64,000 nucleotides of DNA from Acidobacteriales bacterium 59-55 (lineage in GTDB: Bacteria; Acidobacteriota; Terriglobia; Terriglobales; Acidobacteriaceae): contig MKSV01000004.1 in assembly GCA_001897435.1 (NCBI GenBank), forward strand, positions 310,001 to 374,000, read 5' to 3'. Numbering within the stretch: the stretch's first letter is position 1; each line of letters starts with the position of its first letter. Below are positions 36,606-45,200 of this stretch, piece by piece. A program made the position numbers and the translations under genes. The notes beneath the pieces were generated by a model that worked only from the letters and a program-made list of their open reading frames with translations, had not been told where the DNA came from and searched no databases.

Positions 36606-38201
36606 TCAGTCAACCCGTGTAAAACGGACTGCCTGATAAGGCCTTCCGCTGAGTTTGAGCCTTGGCTTGCCGGTGACCTTATTGGGCAGGCTATGAATAG
36701 TCATCTCCCAGGGATCAATCATGTCTACGCTGTAGGTTCCCGGGGGCAAGGGGAAGTCGTACCAGATCGGCTGGTGAAAGTCGAAGTAATAGAGGACGAT
36801 CGGGTGTAATTTTCCGCTGGCATCTACTGTGGTCGCATTCAGGTAATAGGGATCTGGGCTTTCTGTAAGCCCCGGACGAGGGAAGTAATGTCCCGGGTCG
36901 CTGCCTGCGGGTACAGTTGCTTCGAGGATCTTACGCAGGAAGGCGATGCGCTGTGGGCTTGTTCCCGAAAGTTTGCCGCCGTGCGCCCACCAGATCGTCG
37001 GCGTGTCGGTGACGTCGGGAAGCTTGTCAGGATCGATAAAAGTCTCACCATGGGTGACGTAACAGCCTGCAATCACGCCGAGCCAGAAGCGGCGAGTCAT
37101 CTCCTCCCCGGAGATGTTGCCCCAGCGGCTGTTGAGGTTCCCTTCGTACTGGATCTCGTCATAGACGATGGGCTTGCGCCATGCGTCATGACGTTCAGCC
37201 GATTTCTCGAAGTCGTAGACCTGCAAGCTCGCATGGGTAACCCATGGCTTGGAATAGTCGTACATGACATGCCCATGGTGGACAGAGCGGAGATGAGGAA
37301 CCGGATCATGCTGTTCAACAATCTTGAAGAAACGGTCAAAGTCTTGAACAGTCTTGGCCTTCATGAAGTCATACTCATTGGCCAGGGACCACCAGATGTT
37401 GCGATAGGCGGAGAGGCGCGCCAGGACGTAGCGCAGATATCGATCGTCGGCTTCCGCGGGCATGGTGGCGTATCCCCAGCGGTCGTAGGGATGAAAGAGA
37501 ATGAGGTCGGCCTCGATGCCGAGAGCGCGGAGATCGGCGATGCGTTGTTCCAGGTGCGCGAAGAAGGCAGGGTTGGGGCGGGTGAAGTCGTTGACGCCGG
37601 CGGCAGTGCGTTCGAAGGGATAAAAGGGCGGTTCGTTATGGTTGTACTCGTAGCTCTTGGGGAAGACGCACATGCGAATCTTATTGAAGGGTGCGGTGCG
37701 CAGTGTGGCCAGCGTCTCCTGCTGTAGTGCATCCGATTGGTGGATCCAGGCGTAGGATGTGGTGCCGAAAGGAAAGAAAGGCGCGCCATCCTCATAGGCG
37801 AAGTGATAATAGTTGCAGACAGAAACGGGTCCGTGTACGCCGGCGAGAGCGGCAGTACAGGAGAACGAGCCGCTGCGCTTATCCAGGATCGGGGCGCTGC
37901 TGGAGGTTGTATAGCTCCATGAGCCGATGGTATCCGGCATAAAGCGAATCTTGTAGGCGCCCGCCCCATCGTAGAAACCATCTACATTAACAGTTCGTTG
38001 GCCGAGAGAAAAAATAGCGGATAGCTGCACGTCGATAAAAGGATTCCCAGTGGAAGGACCGGGCAATGAAACCTCGAAGACCTCCCAGCGGGGCACCGGA
38101 GCGTGGGTATTTTCAGCAATGGCAGAAGGCGGCAATGCGATGGCTGCAACGGACCCAGCCGAGGTTAGTTTGAGCATGTCGCGGCGGGTTATCGGGCTCA
38201 T
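36606..38201 (-). CDS. DUF5060/DUF4038-type putative glycoside hydrolase, Tat-exported
   Basis: About 531 residues from the ATG at 38201, chosen because it starts a Tat leader (ITRRDMLKLTSAGSVAAIAL). An N-terminal beta-sandwich (VPRWEVFEVSLPG to MPDTIGSWSY) resembles DUF5060. A TIM-barrel region follows: FFPFGTTSYAWIH, NKIRMCVFPKSY, LFHPYDRWGY, and IWWSLANEYDFM with Glu at a position expected of a catalytic acid in clan A barrels; KPIVYDEIQYEG would hold the second. A small beta domain ends the protein. Relatives include apiosidase-like GH140 enzymes, but the substrate here is not known. It sits inside the polysaccharide block. Confidence 0.8.
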   Translation of the reverse strand: MSPITRRDMLKLTSAGSVAAIALPPSAIAENTHAPVPRWEVFEVSLPGPSTGNPFIDVQLSAIFSLGQRTVNVDGFYDGAGAYKIRFMPDTIGSWSYTTSSSAPILDKRSGSFSCTAALAGVHGPVSVCNYYHFAYEDGAPFFPFGTTSYAWIHQSDALQQETLATLRTAPFNKIRMCVFPKSYEYNHNEPPFYPFERTAAGVNDFTRPNPAFFAHLEQRIADLRALGIEADLILFHPYDRWGYATMPAEADDRYLRYVLARLSAYRNIWWSLANEYDFMKAKTVQDFDRFFKIVEQHDPVPHLRSVHHGHVMYDYSKPWVTHASLQVYDFEKSAERHDAWRKPIVYDEIQYEGNLNSRWGNISGEEMTRRFWLGVIAGCYVTHGETFIDPDKLPDVTDTPTIWWAHGGKLSGTSPQRIAFLRKILEATVPAGSDPGHYFPRPGLTESPDPYYLNATTVDASGKLHPIVLYYFDFHQPIWYDFPLPPGTYSVDMIDPWEMTIHSLPNKVTGKPRLKLSGRPYQAVRFTRVD

Positions 38202-38299
38202 TGCATGTAGTTTAGCAACAGCCTTTCTCAAATTTTCCAATATAGAGAAAATAATGTAATGCGTTCGGGAGTAGATCCTCAATTTGCAATTAGATTTGG

Positions 38300-39481
38300 A
38301 TGTGTTCGACGATGGTTATTCTGAACTCATCATTGAAGACCCAGGCTTCTCGGCAGGAAGAATCTGCAAGTGAAACGCTGGGGCGGGACGAACCTCAGGT
38401 CGTCATCCTGGCGGATGACCTGACAGGTGCATGCGACAGTGCAGCCGCGTTTCTGGGCCAGCGTCGGCGAGTTCGCGTCTGCTTGCAGGATGACTACGAC
38501 GCAGGCTTGTCGGATGCAGACGTCTGTTCGTTTTCCACGAACTCTCGTAACCAGTCCTCCGCGCTCGCAGCACATCATGTCGGTTCGTTGGCCGGCAATC
38601 TGCGTCAACGGCTCCCGGCAGCGATATTTTTCAAGAAGATTGATTCGGCGGGCCGCGGTCACTTTGCCGAGGAGATGGAGGCTGCCCGCCTGGCGGTTGG
38701 CGCAGATCTTACGGTCTGCGCTCCTGCCTTTCCGGAGGTGGGGCGTTGCGTGCTCAATGGCACACTCCACGTATGGGACGCTCGCGGCGGGGAAGCAGGC
38801 ATCAGGCTGCCCGAGCTTTTTCCAGATGAGATGAGAGAGAAAATCGCACTGATCCCCGGCGGCACCGATCGTGATGTGGAGGACGCGGTTAAGCAGGCGA
38901 GGAATAAAGGCAGGCATGTACTGTTGTGCGATGCAAATTCGGCTGCCGATCTGCAGCGTATTGTTCGAGTGCTGCACCGGTCTTCGCAGCGAGTGCTGTG
39001 GGCTGGATCGGCTGGGATCGGTTTTGAGCTTGCGCGGATCTTGAAGCCAGGAATATCCGATGCGACGAGTACGCCTGCGCGCAAGCGCGGAAAGACCCTG
39101 ATCCTTTGCGGCTCGCCGCATCCGCTTACGAGAACGCAGATGGAGCGGTTGACCTGCGCTGACAAGGATGAACAGGACGATAGGAGGATCGCGCAGGTTC
39201 GTTGCGGTGAGTCGAGCGAAGACAACCTGCGTAAGATATTTGGCGATGCTGAGCCGGTTGGTTCGCTGGTGCTGACCGGGGGAGATACCGCAGCGATGGT
39301 GCTGCGTGCGTTTGATGCAGAGTCGATAGAGGTTGCCGGACAGATGTCACCGGGGATTCCGTGGGGGATTGTGCGCGGAGGAATCGCCGACGGCTGCATC
39401 GTTATTACAAAATCAGGAGGCTTTGGGGACGAGCATGTACTGGTGAATGCTCTACACTTTTGCCGCGGAGTGACTGCATGA
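38300..39481 (+). CDS. dtnK: Four-carbon acid sugar kinase family (D-threonate kinase-like, DUF1537)
   Basis: A 393-residue kinase. The N-terminal substrate-binding domain has VVILADDLTGACDSAAAF, the signature of the DUF1537 family, and FKKIDSAGRGHFAEE, and the C-terminal nucleotide-binding domain has LVLTGGDTAAMVLRA and GGIADGCIVITKSGGFG. Members phosphorylate D-threonate, D-erythronate or related acids at O4. Its stop overlaps the ATG of the PdxA-family gene, matching the known kinase/PdxA2 catabolic pairs that yield dihydroxyacetone phosphate. Whether the substrate is threonate or erythronate cannot be decided. The start is uncertain; ATG codons lie at 38300 and 38312. Confidence 0.85.
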   Translation: MCSTMVILNSSLKTQASRQEESASETLGRDEPQVVILADDLTGACDSAAAFLGQRRRVRVCLQDDYDAGLSDADVCSFSTNSRNQSSALAAHHVGSLAGNLRQRLPAAIFFKKIDSAGRGHFAEEMEAARLAVGADLTVCAPAFPEVGRCVLNGTLHVWDARGGEAGIRLPELFPDEMREKIALIPGGTDRDVEDAVKQARNKGRHVLLCDANSAADLQRIVRVLHRSSQRVLWAGSAGIGFELARILKPGISDATSTPARKRGKTLILCGSPHPLTRTQMERLTCADKDEQDDRRIAQVRCGESSEDNLRKIFGDAEPVGSLVLTGGDTAAMVLRAFDAESIEVAGQMSPGIPWGIVRGGIADGCIVITKSGGFGDEHVLVNALHFCRGVTA

Positions 39482-40455
39482 GTTTACCGAGAATTGCGAT
39501 TACGGTTGGAGATCCTGCGGGCGTCGGCCCGGAGATTGCCATCAAAGCGCTGGCTGCGCCGGAGATGCGTGAGCTTGCCGACTGGATTGTTATCGGCGAC
39601 CGGATTGCCCTTGAAAGCGCTGCCGCCGCAGCCTCGATTGATCTTCCTTCAATTCCTTTTACCCATCTTGAAGTGGGAGCACTTGGCGGCGTGCAGAATT
39701 TCAAGCCCGGTCAACTGCGCGCCGAAAATGGTCGAGCGGCAGTCGAGTACGTTCGAATCGCGGTCGAGATGTGTCTTAGCTGCGAAGCAGAGGCGATGGT
39801 GACCGCCCCGCTTAACAAGGAGGCAGTATCCTTGTCCGGACGAACCTTCTCCGGCCATACCGAGTACATCGCCGAACTATGCGGCGCGGCGGAATCGCGG
39901 ATGTTGTTAGTGAGCGATAAGCTGGCAACGGTCCATGTCTCCACGCATATTCCGCTGGAGCAGGCATGCAGGTTGGAGCAAAGGCGCATCGTTCGCACCA
40001 TTGAACTCGGTGCGGAAGCAATGCAGCTTATGTTGCAACGCTCCCCTCGGATTGCCGTTTGCGGCTTGAACCCTCACGCGGGAGAGCACAATCTCTTTGG
40101 CAGACAGGACTCAGAAGTGATCGTACCGTCGATTGCCGAAGCTCATGAGCTCGGAATCGACTGCACTGGTCCTTATTCTCCGGACACGGTGTTTCTGCGC
40201 GGAGTTCGCGGCGACTTCGACCTCATCGTTGCCATGTATCACGATCAGGGACACATACCGATGAAGCTGATCGACTTCGAGAAGACGGTTAACGTATCGC
40301 TTGGCATTCCCATTATTCGCACCTCTGTCGATCATGGAACCGCTTTTGATATTGCGGGTCAGAACAAGGCTGACCCACGCAATATGGAGGCCGCCATGCT
40401 GTTGGCGTTGCGGATGGCCCAGGGCCGACGACAGCAAAATGCCAGAATTAGCTAG
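39478..40455 (+). CDS. pdxA2: PdxA-family 4-phosphate dehydrogenase (PdxA2-like)
   Basis: A 325-residue metal-dependent dehydrogenase. The N-terminal RIAITVGDPAGVGPEIAIKA is the PdxA hallmark, and the metal-binding histidines are in FSGHTEYIAEL, the CGLNPHAGEH segment and YHDQGHIPMK. The start ATG overlaps the stop of the acid-sugar kinase gene. In such pairs the enzyme oxidises and decarboxylates a 4-phospho-threonate or erythronate rather than making pyridoxal phosphate. That reassignment comes from the pairing and is not visible in the protein itself. Confidence 0.88.
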   Translation: MSLPRIAITVGDPAGVGPEIAIKALAAPEMRELADWIVIGDRIALESAAAAASIDLPSIPFTHLEVGALGGVQNFKPGQLRAENGRAAVEYVRIAVEMCLSCEAEAMVTAPLNKEAVSLSGRTFSGHTEYIAELCGAAESRMLLVSDKLATVHVSTHIPLEQACRLEQRRIVRTIELGAEAMQLMLQRSPRIAVCGLNPHAGEHNLFGRQDSEVIVPSIAEAHELGIDCTGPYSPDTVFLRGVRGDFDLIVAMYHDQGHIPMKLIDFEKTVNVSLGIPIIRTSVDHGTAFDIAGQNKADPRNMEAAMLLALRMAQGRRQQNARIS

Positions 40456-40493
40456 AGCAGATTTGCTGTTGGTGTGGAGGAAGGCAACCGCAG

Positions 40494-40508
40494 ATTCCCT
40501 TCGGGAAT
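40494..40508. repeat. Short intergenic inverted repeat resembling a dispersed element
   Basis: ATTCCC-TTC-GGGAAT lies in a 100-bp stretch (about 40455-40560) after pdxA2. The surrounding CGCAGATTCCCTTCGGGAAT and ATGACAAACAAAG look like a dispersed element I associate with acidobacterial genomes. No second copy was seen in this window. Confidence 0.3.
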
Positions 40509-40625
40509 GACAAACAAAGGGCTCGGCAGACTCTACACCAAAATCCAATTTCACTAGAGAAGGCTACTGTACTTCGGTTGGAAATGCGTAGCGTTCCGGG
40601 GATAGGCCGTCTCAGACAAAAGAAA

Positions 40626-40660
40626 ACGCAGCAGTAACCCGACACGGTTCGCTGCTGCGT
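40626..40660. terminator. Bidirectional terminator between pdxA2 and the GH3 gene
   Basis: Outer arms ACGCAGCAG (40626-40634) and CTGCTGCGT (40652-40660) form a 9-bp stem with an inner AACC/GGTT pair. CTTTTC follows on the plus strand and the minus-strand exit also has a short T-run, so it can end both convergent genes. Confidence 0.75.
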
Positions 40661-40685
40661 CTTTTCGGTGGGTTGACGTGTCGAG

Positions 40686-42926
40686 CTATGGTTTAATGTG
40701 CAGCGTATTGTTCAGCGGAGTATCGCTGGAGGACGCACCAGCCATCACCTTGTAATCTCCCGGCAACAACTTCCACGCGTCTTTTGCTGTGTCGAAGATG
40801 GAGAGATAAAGTGGATTCATTGGCAAGGTCACGGTCTTCGACTCTCCCGGCGCGAGTTTGACACGCTTCCATGCCACCAGCCGCTTATAGTTTTCCTTCG
40901 CCGCGGAGGGAAGCGCTACGTAAAGTTCGGCGATCTCCGTACCTTCGCGCGAGCCCGTATTCTTGACTGTGAACTGGGCGGTGCGACTGGCATCGTCTAC
41001 CTTCAGTCCTGAATAGCCGAACGTTGTGTAAGAGAGACCGAAGCCAAACGGGAAGAGCGGCTGTCTGTGGGTCGATTCAAACCATTTGTAGCCCACTGCT
41101 GCGCCTGCCGTGTATTTGAGGTCGAAGGGACGAACCTCGTGGTGCTGATCGTCGCCGACCGTTTTGCCTCCGTGCTTCACGTCCATTCCAGGGACGACAG
41201 GGTGCGGCAACTGATCGTCGCTTTTCGCAAAGGTGACGGGCAGCTTGCCCGACGGATTGACGTCGCCGAAGAGAATATTGGCCAGGGCCTGGGCTCCGCC
41301 GATGCCGGGATACCACATCTCGACGATTCCCTTCACATGATCTGCCCACGGCATCGTGACCGGGCCTCCGGTCTCTAGAACGACGATCGTGTTGGGGTTG
41401 GCCGCCGCGACAGCATTGACCAGTGCATCCTGATTGTTGGGCAGTGAGAGAGTCGGAGCATCGCGTCCTTCGCTCATCCACTGGTTGACGAAGACGATTG
41501 CGAGGCTGGATTCCTTGGCGAGCTTCGCCGCTGCTGCATTATCCTTTCCGTCGATGTACTGGACATGGCTGCGCGGTGATTTCGCCTGAATGTAGCGAAG
41601 CGGAGAGGAAGGGAAGTAAACCGGCTGACCCCAGATCGACGGACCGGGCTTCGGGTCGATGGCATTGCCACCCGGCGCATCGACCTGCGCGGAGCCGCCG
41701 CCCGAAAGCACGCCTACATCAGCGTGCGATCCGATGAGCGCAATTGAAGTGGAAGCGGAGGCCTTGAGCGGCAGAACATTGCCGGAGTTCTTGAGCAGCA
41801 CAATGCTCTCTTCGGCGATATGCTGCGCATCGTCGCGTCCGCGGAAGGGATTGACGACGCTGCGCACCGGAGGATCGTCCACGACTCCGGCATCGAACAT
41901 GCTGCGCAGGATGCGGTGCACCATATCGTTAAGTCGTGCCATGGGGACCTGGCCATCCTCGACTGCTTTTTTGAGCGGCGCGCTGAAGTAGTTGTCATCC
42001 CCGGGCATGTCCTGGTCAAGACCGTTCAGCGCGGCTTTGACCGTGCTGTGGGTTGCGCTCCAGTCGGAGATCACCCAGCCCTTGAACTTGAAGTCTTTCT
42101 TCAAGACCTGGTTGAGCAGATAGTCGTTTTCACAGGCGTGGTCACCGTCGACGAGGTTGTAGGAGCACATCACCGCGGAGGGTTTCGCGATTCCAATCGC
42201 GATCTCGAAGGCCAGCAGGTCGGACTCGCGCATGGAGCGCTTGTCGAGCAGGACGTTTACCACGGTCCGTCCCGTCTCCTGGTCGTTGAGCGCGTAGTGC
42301 TTGATGTCGCTCATTACATGTTCGGATTTGACGCCGCGCTCAAGCTCTCCGGTCATGGTTCCGGCAAGAACCGGATCTTCTCCGGCATACTCGAAGTTGC
42401 GCCCGTTGCGCGGTTCGCGGGTAATGTCGACGCCACCGCCGATAGACATGTTAAAGCCTTGAGCGCGAGCTTCCCTCCCGATGACCGAGCCATAGAGAAA
42501 GGCCGCATCCGGATTCCAGCTTGACGCCGCTCCAAGGGTAGAGGGCAGCAAGGTCGCATAGCGGCTTTGCAATGCAGCCATGCGGATGCCGACGGCGGAA
42601 TCGGCCATATTGATGTCGGGAATGTGCAGCCGGTCGATGCCGGGCACGAAGCCCGCGCCGAAGTTGGAACGGGCCGGGACGGGGTCGCCCTTGCGCAGAA
42701 CTCCCCAGCCGGTGCCATGCACCAGTTGAATCTTCTCATCGAGCGTCATCCGACCAAGCACCATATCGGCCCGCTGATCGGCTGAGAGAGCTTTATTCAT
42801 CCACGGCATCTGTGTCGTGTCGGGTTGGATCTGAGCCTGCGCCCGCCGAGGCCCGAACGTAGCCATCGTCAGCACAACGGAGAGAGAAGAGACTGCCAAG
42901 CCCTTGAAAAGTGTGGAAAATTCCAT
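40686..42926 (-). CDS. Glycoside hydrolase family 3 (beta-glucosidase-like)
   Basis: About 746 residues from the ATG at 42926, which has AAGGAG at 5 nt and starts a signal peptide ending near RRAQA. The GH3 N-terminal barrel shows IKHYALNDQE and the nucleophile segment GWVISDWSATHS; the C-terminal domain has VLLKNSGNVLPL and SGKLPVTFA; a fibronectin-III-like domain (FGFGLSYTTFGYSGL onward) closes the protein. It should remove beta-linked sugar residues from oligosaccharides, probably in the periplasm. The substrate specificity (glucose, xylose or other) cannot be read from the sequence. Confidence 0.93.
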   Translation of the reverse strand: MEFSTLFKGLAVSSLSVVLTMATFGPRRAQAQIQPDTTQMPWMNKALSADQRADMVLGRMTLDEKIQLVHGTGWGVLRKGDPVPARSNFGAGFVPGIDRLHIPDINMADSAVGIRMAALQSRYATLLPSTLGAASSWNPDAAFLYGSVIGREARAQGFNMSIGGGVDITREPRNGRNFEYAGEDPVLAGTMTGELERGVKSEHVMSDIKHYALNDQETGRTVVNVLLDKRSMRESDLLAFEIAIGIAKPSAVMCSYNLVDGDHACENDYLLNQVLKKDFKFKGWVISDWSATHSTVKAALNGLDQDMPGDDNYFSAPLKKAVEDGQVPMARLNDMVHRILRSMFDAGVVDDPPVRSVVNPFRGRDDAQHIAEESIVLLKNSGNVLPLKASASTSIALIGSHADVGVLSGGGSAQVDAPGGNAIDPKPGPSIWGQPVYFPSSPLRYIQAKSPRSHVQYIDGKDNAAAAKLAKESSLAIVFVNQWMSEGRDAPTLSLPNNQDALVNAVAAANPNTIVVLETGGPVTMPWADHVKGIVEMWYPGIGGAQALANILFGDVNPSGKLPVTFAKSDDQLPHPVVPGMDVKHGGKTVGDDQHHEVRPFDLKYTAGAAVGYKWFESTHRQPLFPFGFGLSYTTFGYSGLKVDDASRTAQFTVKNTGSREGTEIAELYVALPSAAKENYKRLVAWKRVKLAPGESKTVTLPMNPLYLSIFDTAKDAWKLLPGDYKVMAGASSSDTPLNNTLHIKP

Positions 42927-43017
42927 CGGTGCTCCTTCATATCTGGACGCAGCCGTCTGCCTCGTTGATCGCAACCGCCAAACGTATCTCGCTGGGTCGA
43001 TAAAAAGTCTAAATTAA

Positions 43018-43031
43018 CTAAATCGAATTAG
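43018..43031 (-). promoter_or_regulatory. Near-palindrome upstream of the GH3 gene
   Basis: CTAAATCGAATTAG is a 14-bp near-perfect palindrome centred on TCGA, about 95 bp upstream of the GH3 start. The centred CG and flanking A/T are typical of LacI-family operators. Predicted from symmetry only. Confidence 0.3.
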
Positions 43032-43132
43032 CTATGGATTTTAAACGATTTTAGCGCGAAGTCCTGGGGACGCGGATAGTCGCCAGGCTTAAAGAAGGGC
43101 GATAGGAGTCTATGGACATACACTCCTCAAAA

Positions 43133-43555
43133 TCATTTTGCGAAGAGCTGATTGATATCGGCGAAGGCTTTAAAGTCCAGCGCATTACCTGCAGGATCGA
43201 GAAAAAACATCGTGGCTTGTTCGCCCACCTCGCCTCTGAAGCGGACGTATGGCTCGATGATGAAGTGAATGCCTGCTTCGCGAAGTCGGTCGGCAAGTGC
43301 TTGCCATTGATCCATCGCAAGAATAACGCCGAAGTGTGGAACAGGGACGTCGTGGCCGTCTACGGGATTGTGATGGTTGCTGCCACTACGAGAACCGGGC
43401 TTCAGGTGCGCGACGATCTGATGGCCGAAGAGGTTGAAGTCGATCCATTGCGCGGAGCTTCGGCCTTCTAGGCAGCCCAGAGTAGTTCCATAGAAGCGCC
43501 GGGCGGCTTCGAGATCGTCAACAGGAAACGCGATATGAAATGGAGTGAGCGGCAC
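43133..43555 (-). CDS. VOC family (glyoxalase/bleomycin resistance) protein
   Basis: A 140-residue vicinal oxygen chelate protein with the two beta-alpha-beta-beta-beta halves visible: [20 protein letters not shown] near the start, and [18 protein letters not shown] near the end. The metal-binding His and Glu positions are only partly clear. The start is a GTG at 43555 with AGGAG 6 nt upstream. Family members include lyases, dioxygenases and binding proteins; no specific substrate can be given. It has no evident operon partner. Confidence 0.88.
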   Translation of the reverse strand: MPLTPFHIAFPVDDLEAARRFYGTTLGCLEGRSSAQWIDFNLFGHQIVAHLKPGSRSGSNHHNPVDGHDVPVPHFGVILAMDQWQALADRLREAGIHFIIEPYVRFRGEVGEQATMFFLDPAGNALDFKAFADINQLFAK

Positions 43556-43696
43556 GGTATTCTCCTGCCACTCATCTTACGATGCGATGTCCGGCGGGGA
43601 GCTATCAAAAGGCGGGATCAAACAGTTGGCAGCGATAGAACCCGTTACCGCGAAGCGGAATTTTGCTCAACCGAACCGTTGTTCTGAAAATCGGCT

Positions 43697-45178
43697 TTAG
43701 ACGGCCTCGGTCTGAGCCTGAACGTTGTCTACAGGCAGGCGCACAACGAACTCGGTCTTTCCAGGTTCGGAGGCAAAGCGGATAGTCCCGCCGTTCTGCT
43801 CCACAATGCGGCTCACAATCCCCAGCCCGATGCCTGTGCCAACGCCGACGGCTTTGGTCGTGTAGAAAGGATCGAAGATGTGCGCCTGGCACTCGGTAGG
43901 GATTCCACTGCCATGGTCGCTGATGCTGATGCAGATATTATCTACATGTTCGGTGTTAAGCGTTTTCTCCGTCCACGTGCGTATCGCAATCCGACCCCGT
44001 TGCAGCGATGCGTCGATCGCGTTGTCGAGAAGGTTAGTCCATATCTGGTTGAGACCGGACGCGGTCGCCTGAAAGATAGGAAGATCGGCAGACAGATCTT
44101 TTTCCAGCACGATCTCCTTCTCGCGAAACTTGTGGCCGAGGATGACGAGAGTGGCGTGGATGCTGTTATTGATATCGACGGTCTGACGCTGCCCTTTGCC
44201 CTCGTACGCGTACGATTTCACCGCAACAACCAAGTCCGTAACGCGGCCGATGCTCTCTTCGATGGTGCCGACCAGTTGCATGCTCGATACAAGCGCGTCT
44301 AACCAGTTCAGAGCATCCGAAAAAATTGCGCCCTGGAACTCGTCGCGGGCGCATTGCAGTTCTTTCGCATCGATGCCGATCGAGACCAGCGTCGGCGCCA
44401 TCTTCCATGCGTTCTCGATGTTGGCTTGCTCCATCCATTGCGCCAGCGCTTCTTCCGCATCGCTCTGTTCCAGAGAGTTTATGGAAACCGGTGGCTTGGC
44501 CGTGAGGGCGTGTTCCTGCAGATCGAACATGCACTGCTTCTGCTCCCGGCTCAGTTCGAAGCGGCTGAACTTCGCCGTCAATTCGTGCATTCGCAGCAGG
44601 TTCTCTCTGAGTTGCGAGGCCGCGCGGCGGGCTGCAGCTCCCGGATTGTTCAACTCGTGCATCAGCCCTGCGGCAAGCGTTCCCAACGATGCCATCTTCT
44701 CCTGCTGCACAGCAATGCTCTGCAGCTTCTGGACGCGCATCGCCATATTTCCGAGGATGGCCTTGCGCACATCCGGGCAGGAGGTCATCAACTTCCAGAA
44801 ACCCTCCTCGTCGAACTGGAGCAGGTGGGCAGCTTCCGTCACCCGCAGGCTGACCAGATTGGGAGTGTTCGATAGAAGCGGCACTTCGCCAAAGGCATTT
44901 CCACTCGACACCGGCGCAAAGGCGAGCTCCTTGCCGTCGGCCTGCGTCTGGACGAGGCGAAGCGCGCCTTCCAGCAGTATCCAGAAGTGGTGTGCCATCT
45001 CTCCTTGCCGGACGAGGAGTTCTCCCTTGGAAAGATGAATCTCTTCCGCGTCTTCGAGACAGCGCAACTCTTCGTCGCTCAATGACGACAGGATAGGAAC
45101 TGTGCGCAATTTGGCAAAGAGGGCGTCGCTGATCTTGCCTGCGGTCGTGATGGAAACGGATTGTGTCTGGTTGTTCAT
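43697..45178 (-). CDS. Sensor histidine kinase with N-terminal cyclic nucleotide-binding domain
   Basis: About 493 residues. Residues 25-140 form a cyclic nucleotide-binding fold (LSKGELLVRQGEMAHHFWIL, GNAFGEVPLLS). The H-box MASLGTLAAGLMHELNNPG puts the phosphorylated His at 174. The ATPase domain has IWTNLLDNAIDAS, SDHGSGIP and GIGLGIVSRIVEQNGG. No membrane segment is seen, so it should sense a soluble cue. It starts 22 nt after the stop of the receiver-flavoprotein fusion, suggesting that gene is its partner. The ATG at 45178 has a weak GGGA site; upstream in-frame starts overlap the preceding gene. Confidence 0.9.
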   Translation of the reverse strand: MNNQTQSVSITTAGKISDALFAKLRTVPILSSLSDEELRCLEDAEEIHLSKGELLVRQGEMAHHFWILLEGALRLVQTQADGKELAFAPVSSGNAFGEVPLLSNTPNLVSLRVTEAAHLLQFDEEGFWKLMTSCPDVRKAILGNMAMRVQKLQSIAVQQEKMASLGTLAAGLMHELNNPGAAARRAASQLRENLLRMHELTAKFSRFELSREQKQCMFDLQEHALTAKPPVSINSLEQSDAEEALAQWMEQANIENAWKMAPTLVSIGIDAKELQCARDEFQGAIFSDALNWLDALVSSMQLVGTIEESIGRVTDLVVAVKSYAYEGKGQRQTVDINNSIHATLVILGHKFREKEIVLEKDLSADLPIFQATASGLNQIWTNLLDNAIDASLQRGRIAIRTWTEKTLNTEHVDNICISISDHGSGIPTECQAHIFDPFYTTKAVGVGTGIGLGIVSRIVEQNGGTIRFASEPGKTEFVVRLPVDNVQAQTEAV

Positions 45179-45200
45179 TGTTTTCCCGGGCAGATGCCTT

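Noticed and set aside
38232..38252. Inverted repeat ATTTTC-N9-GAAAAT between the DUF5060-type gene and the kinase gene
   Set aside because: Six-base A/T arms with a 9-nt spacer are expected by chance in an AT-rich promoter region.
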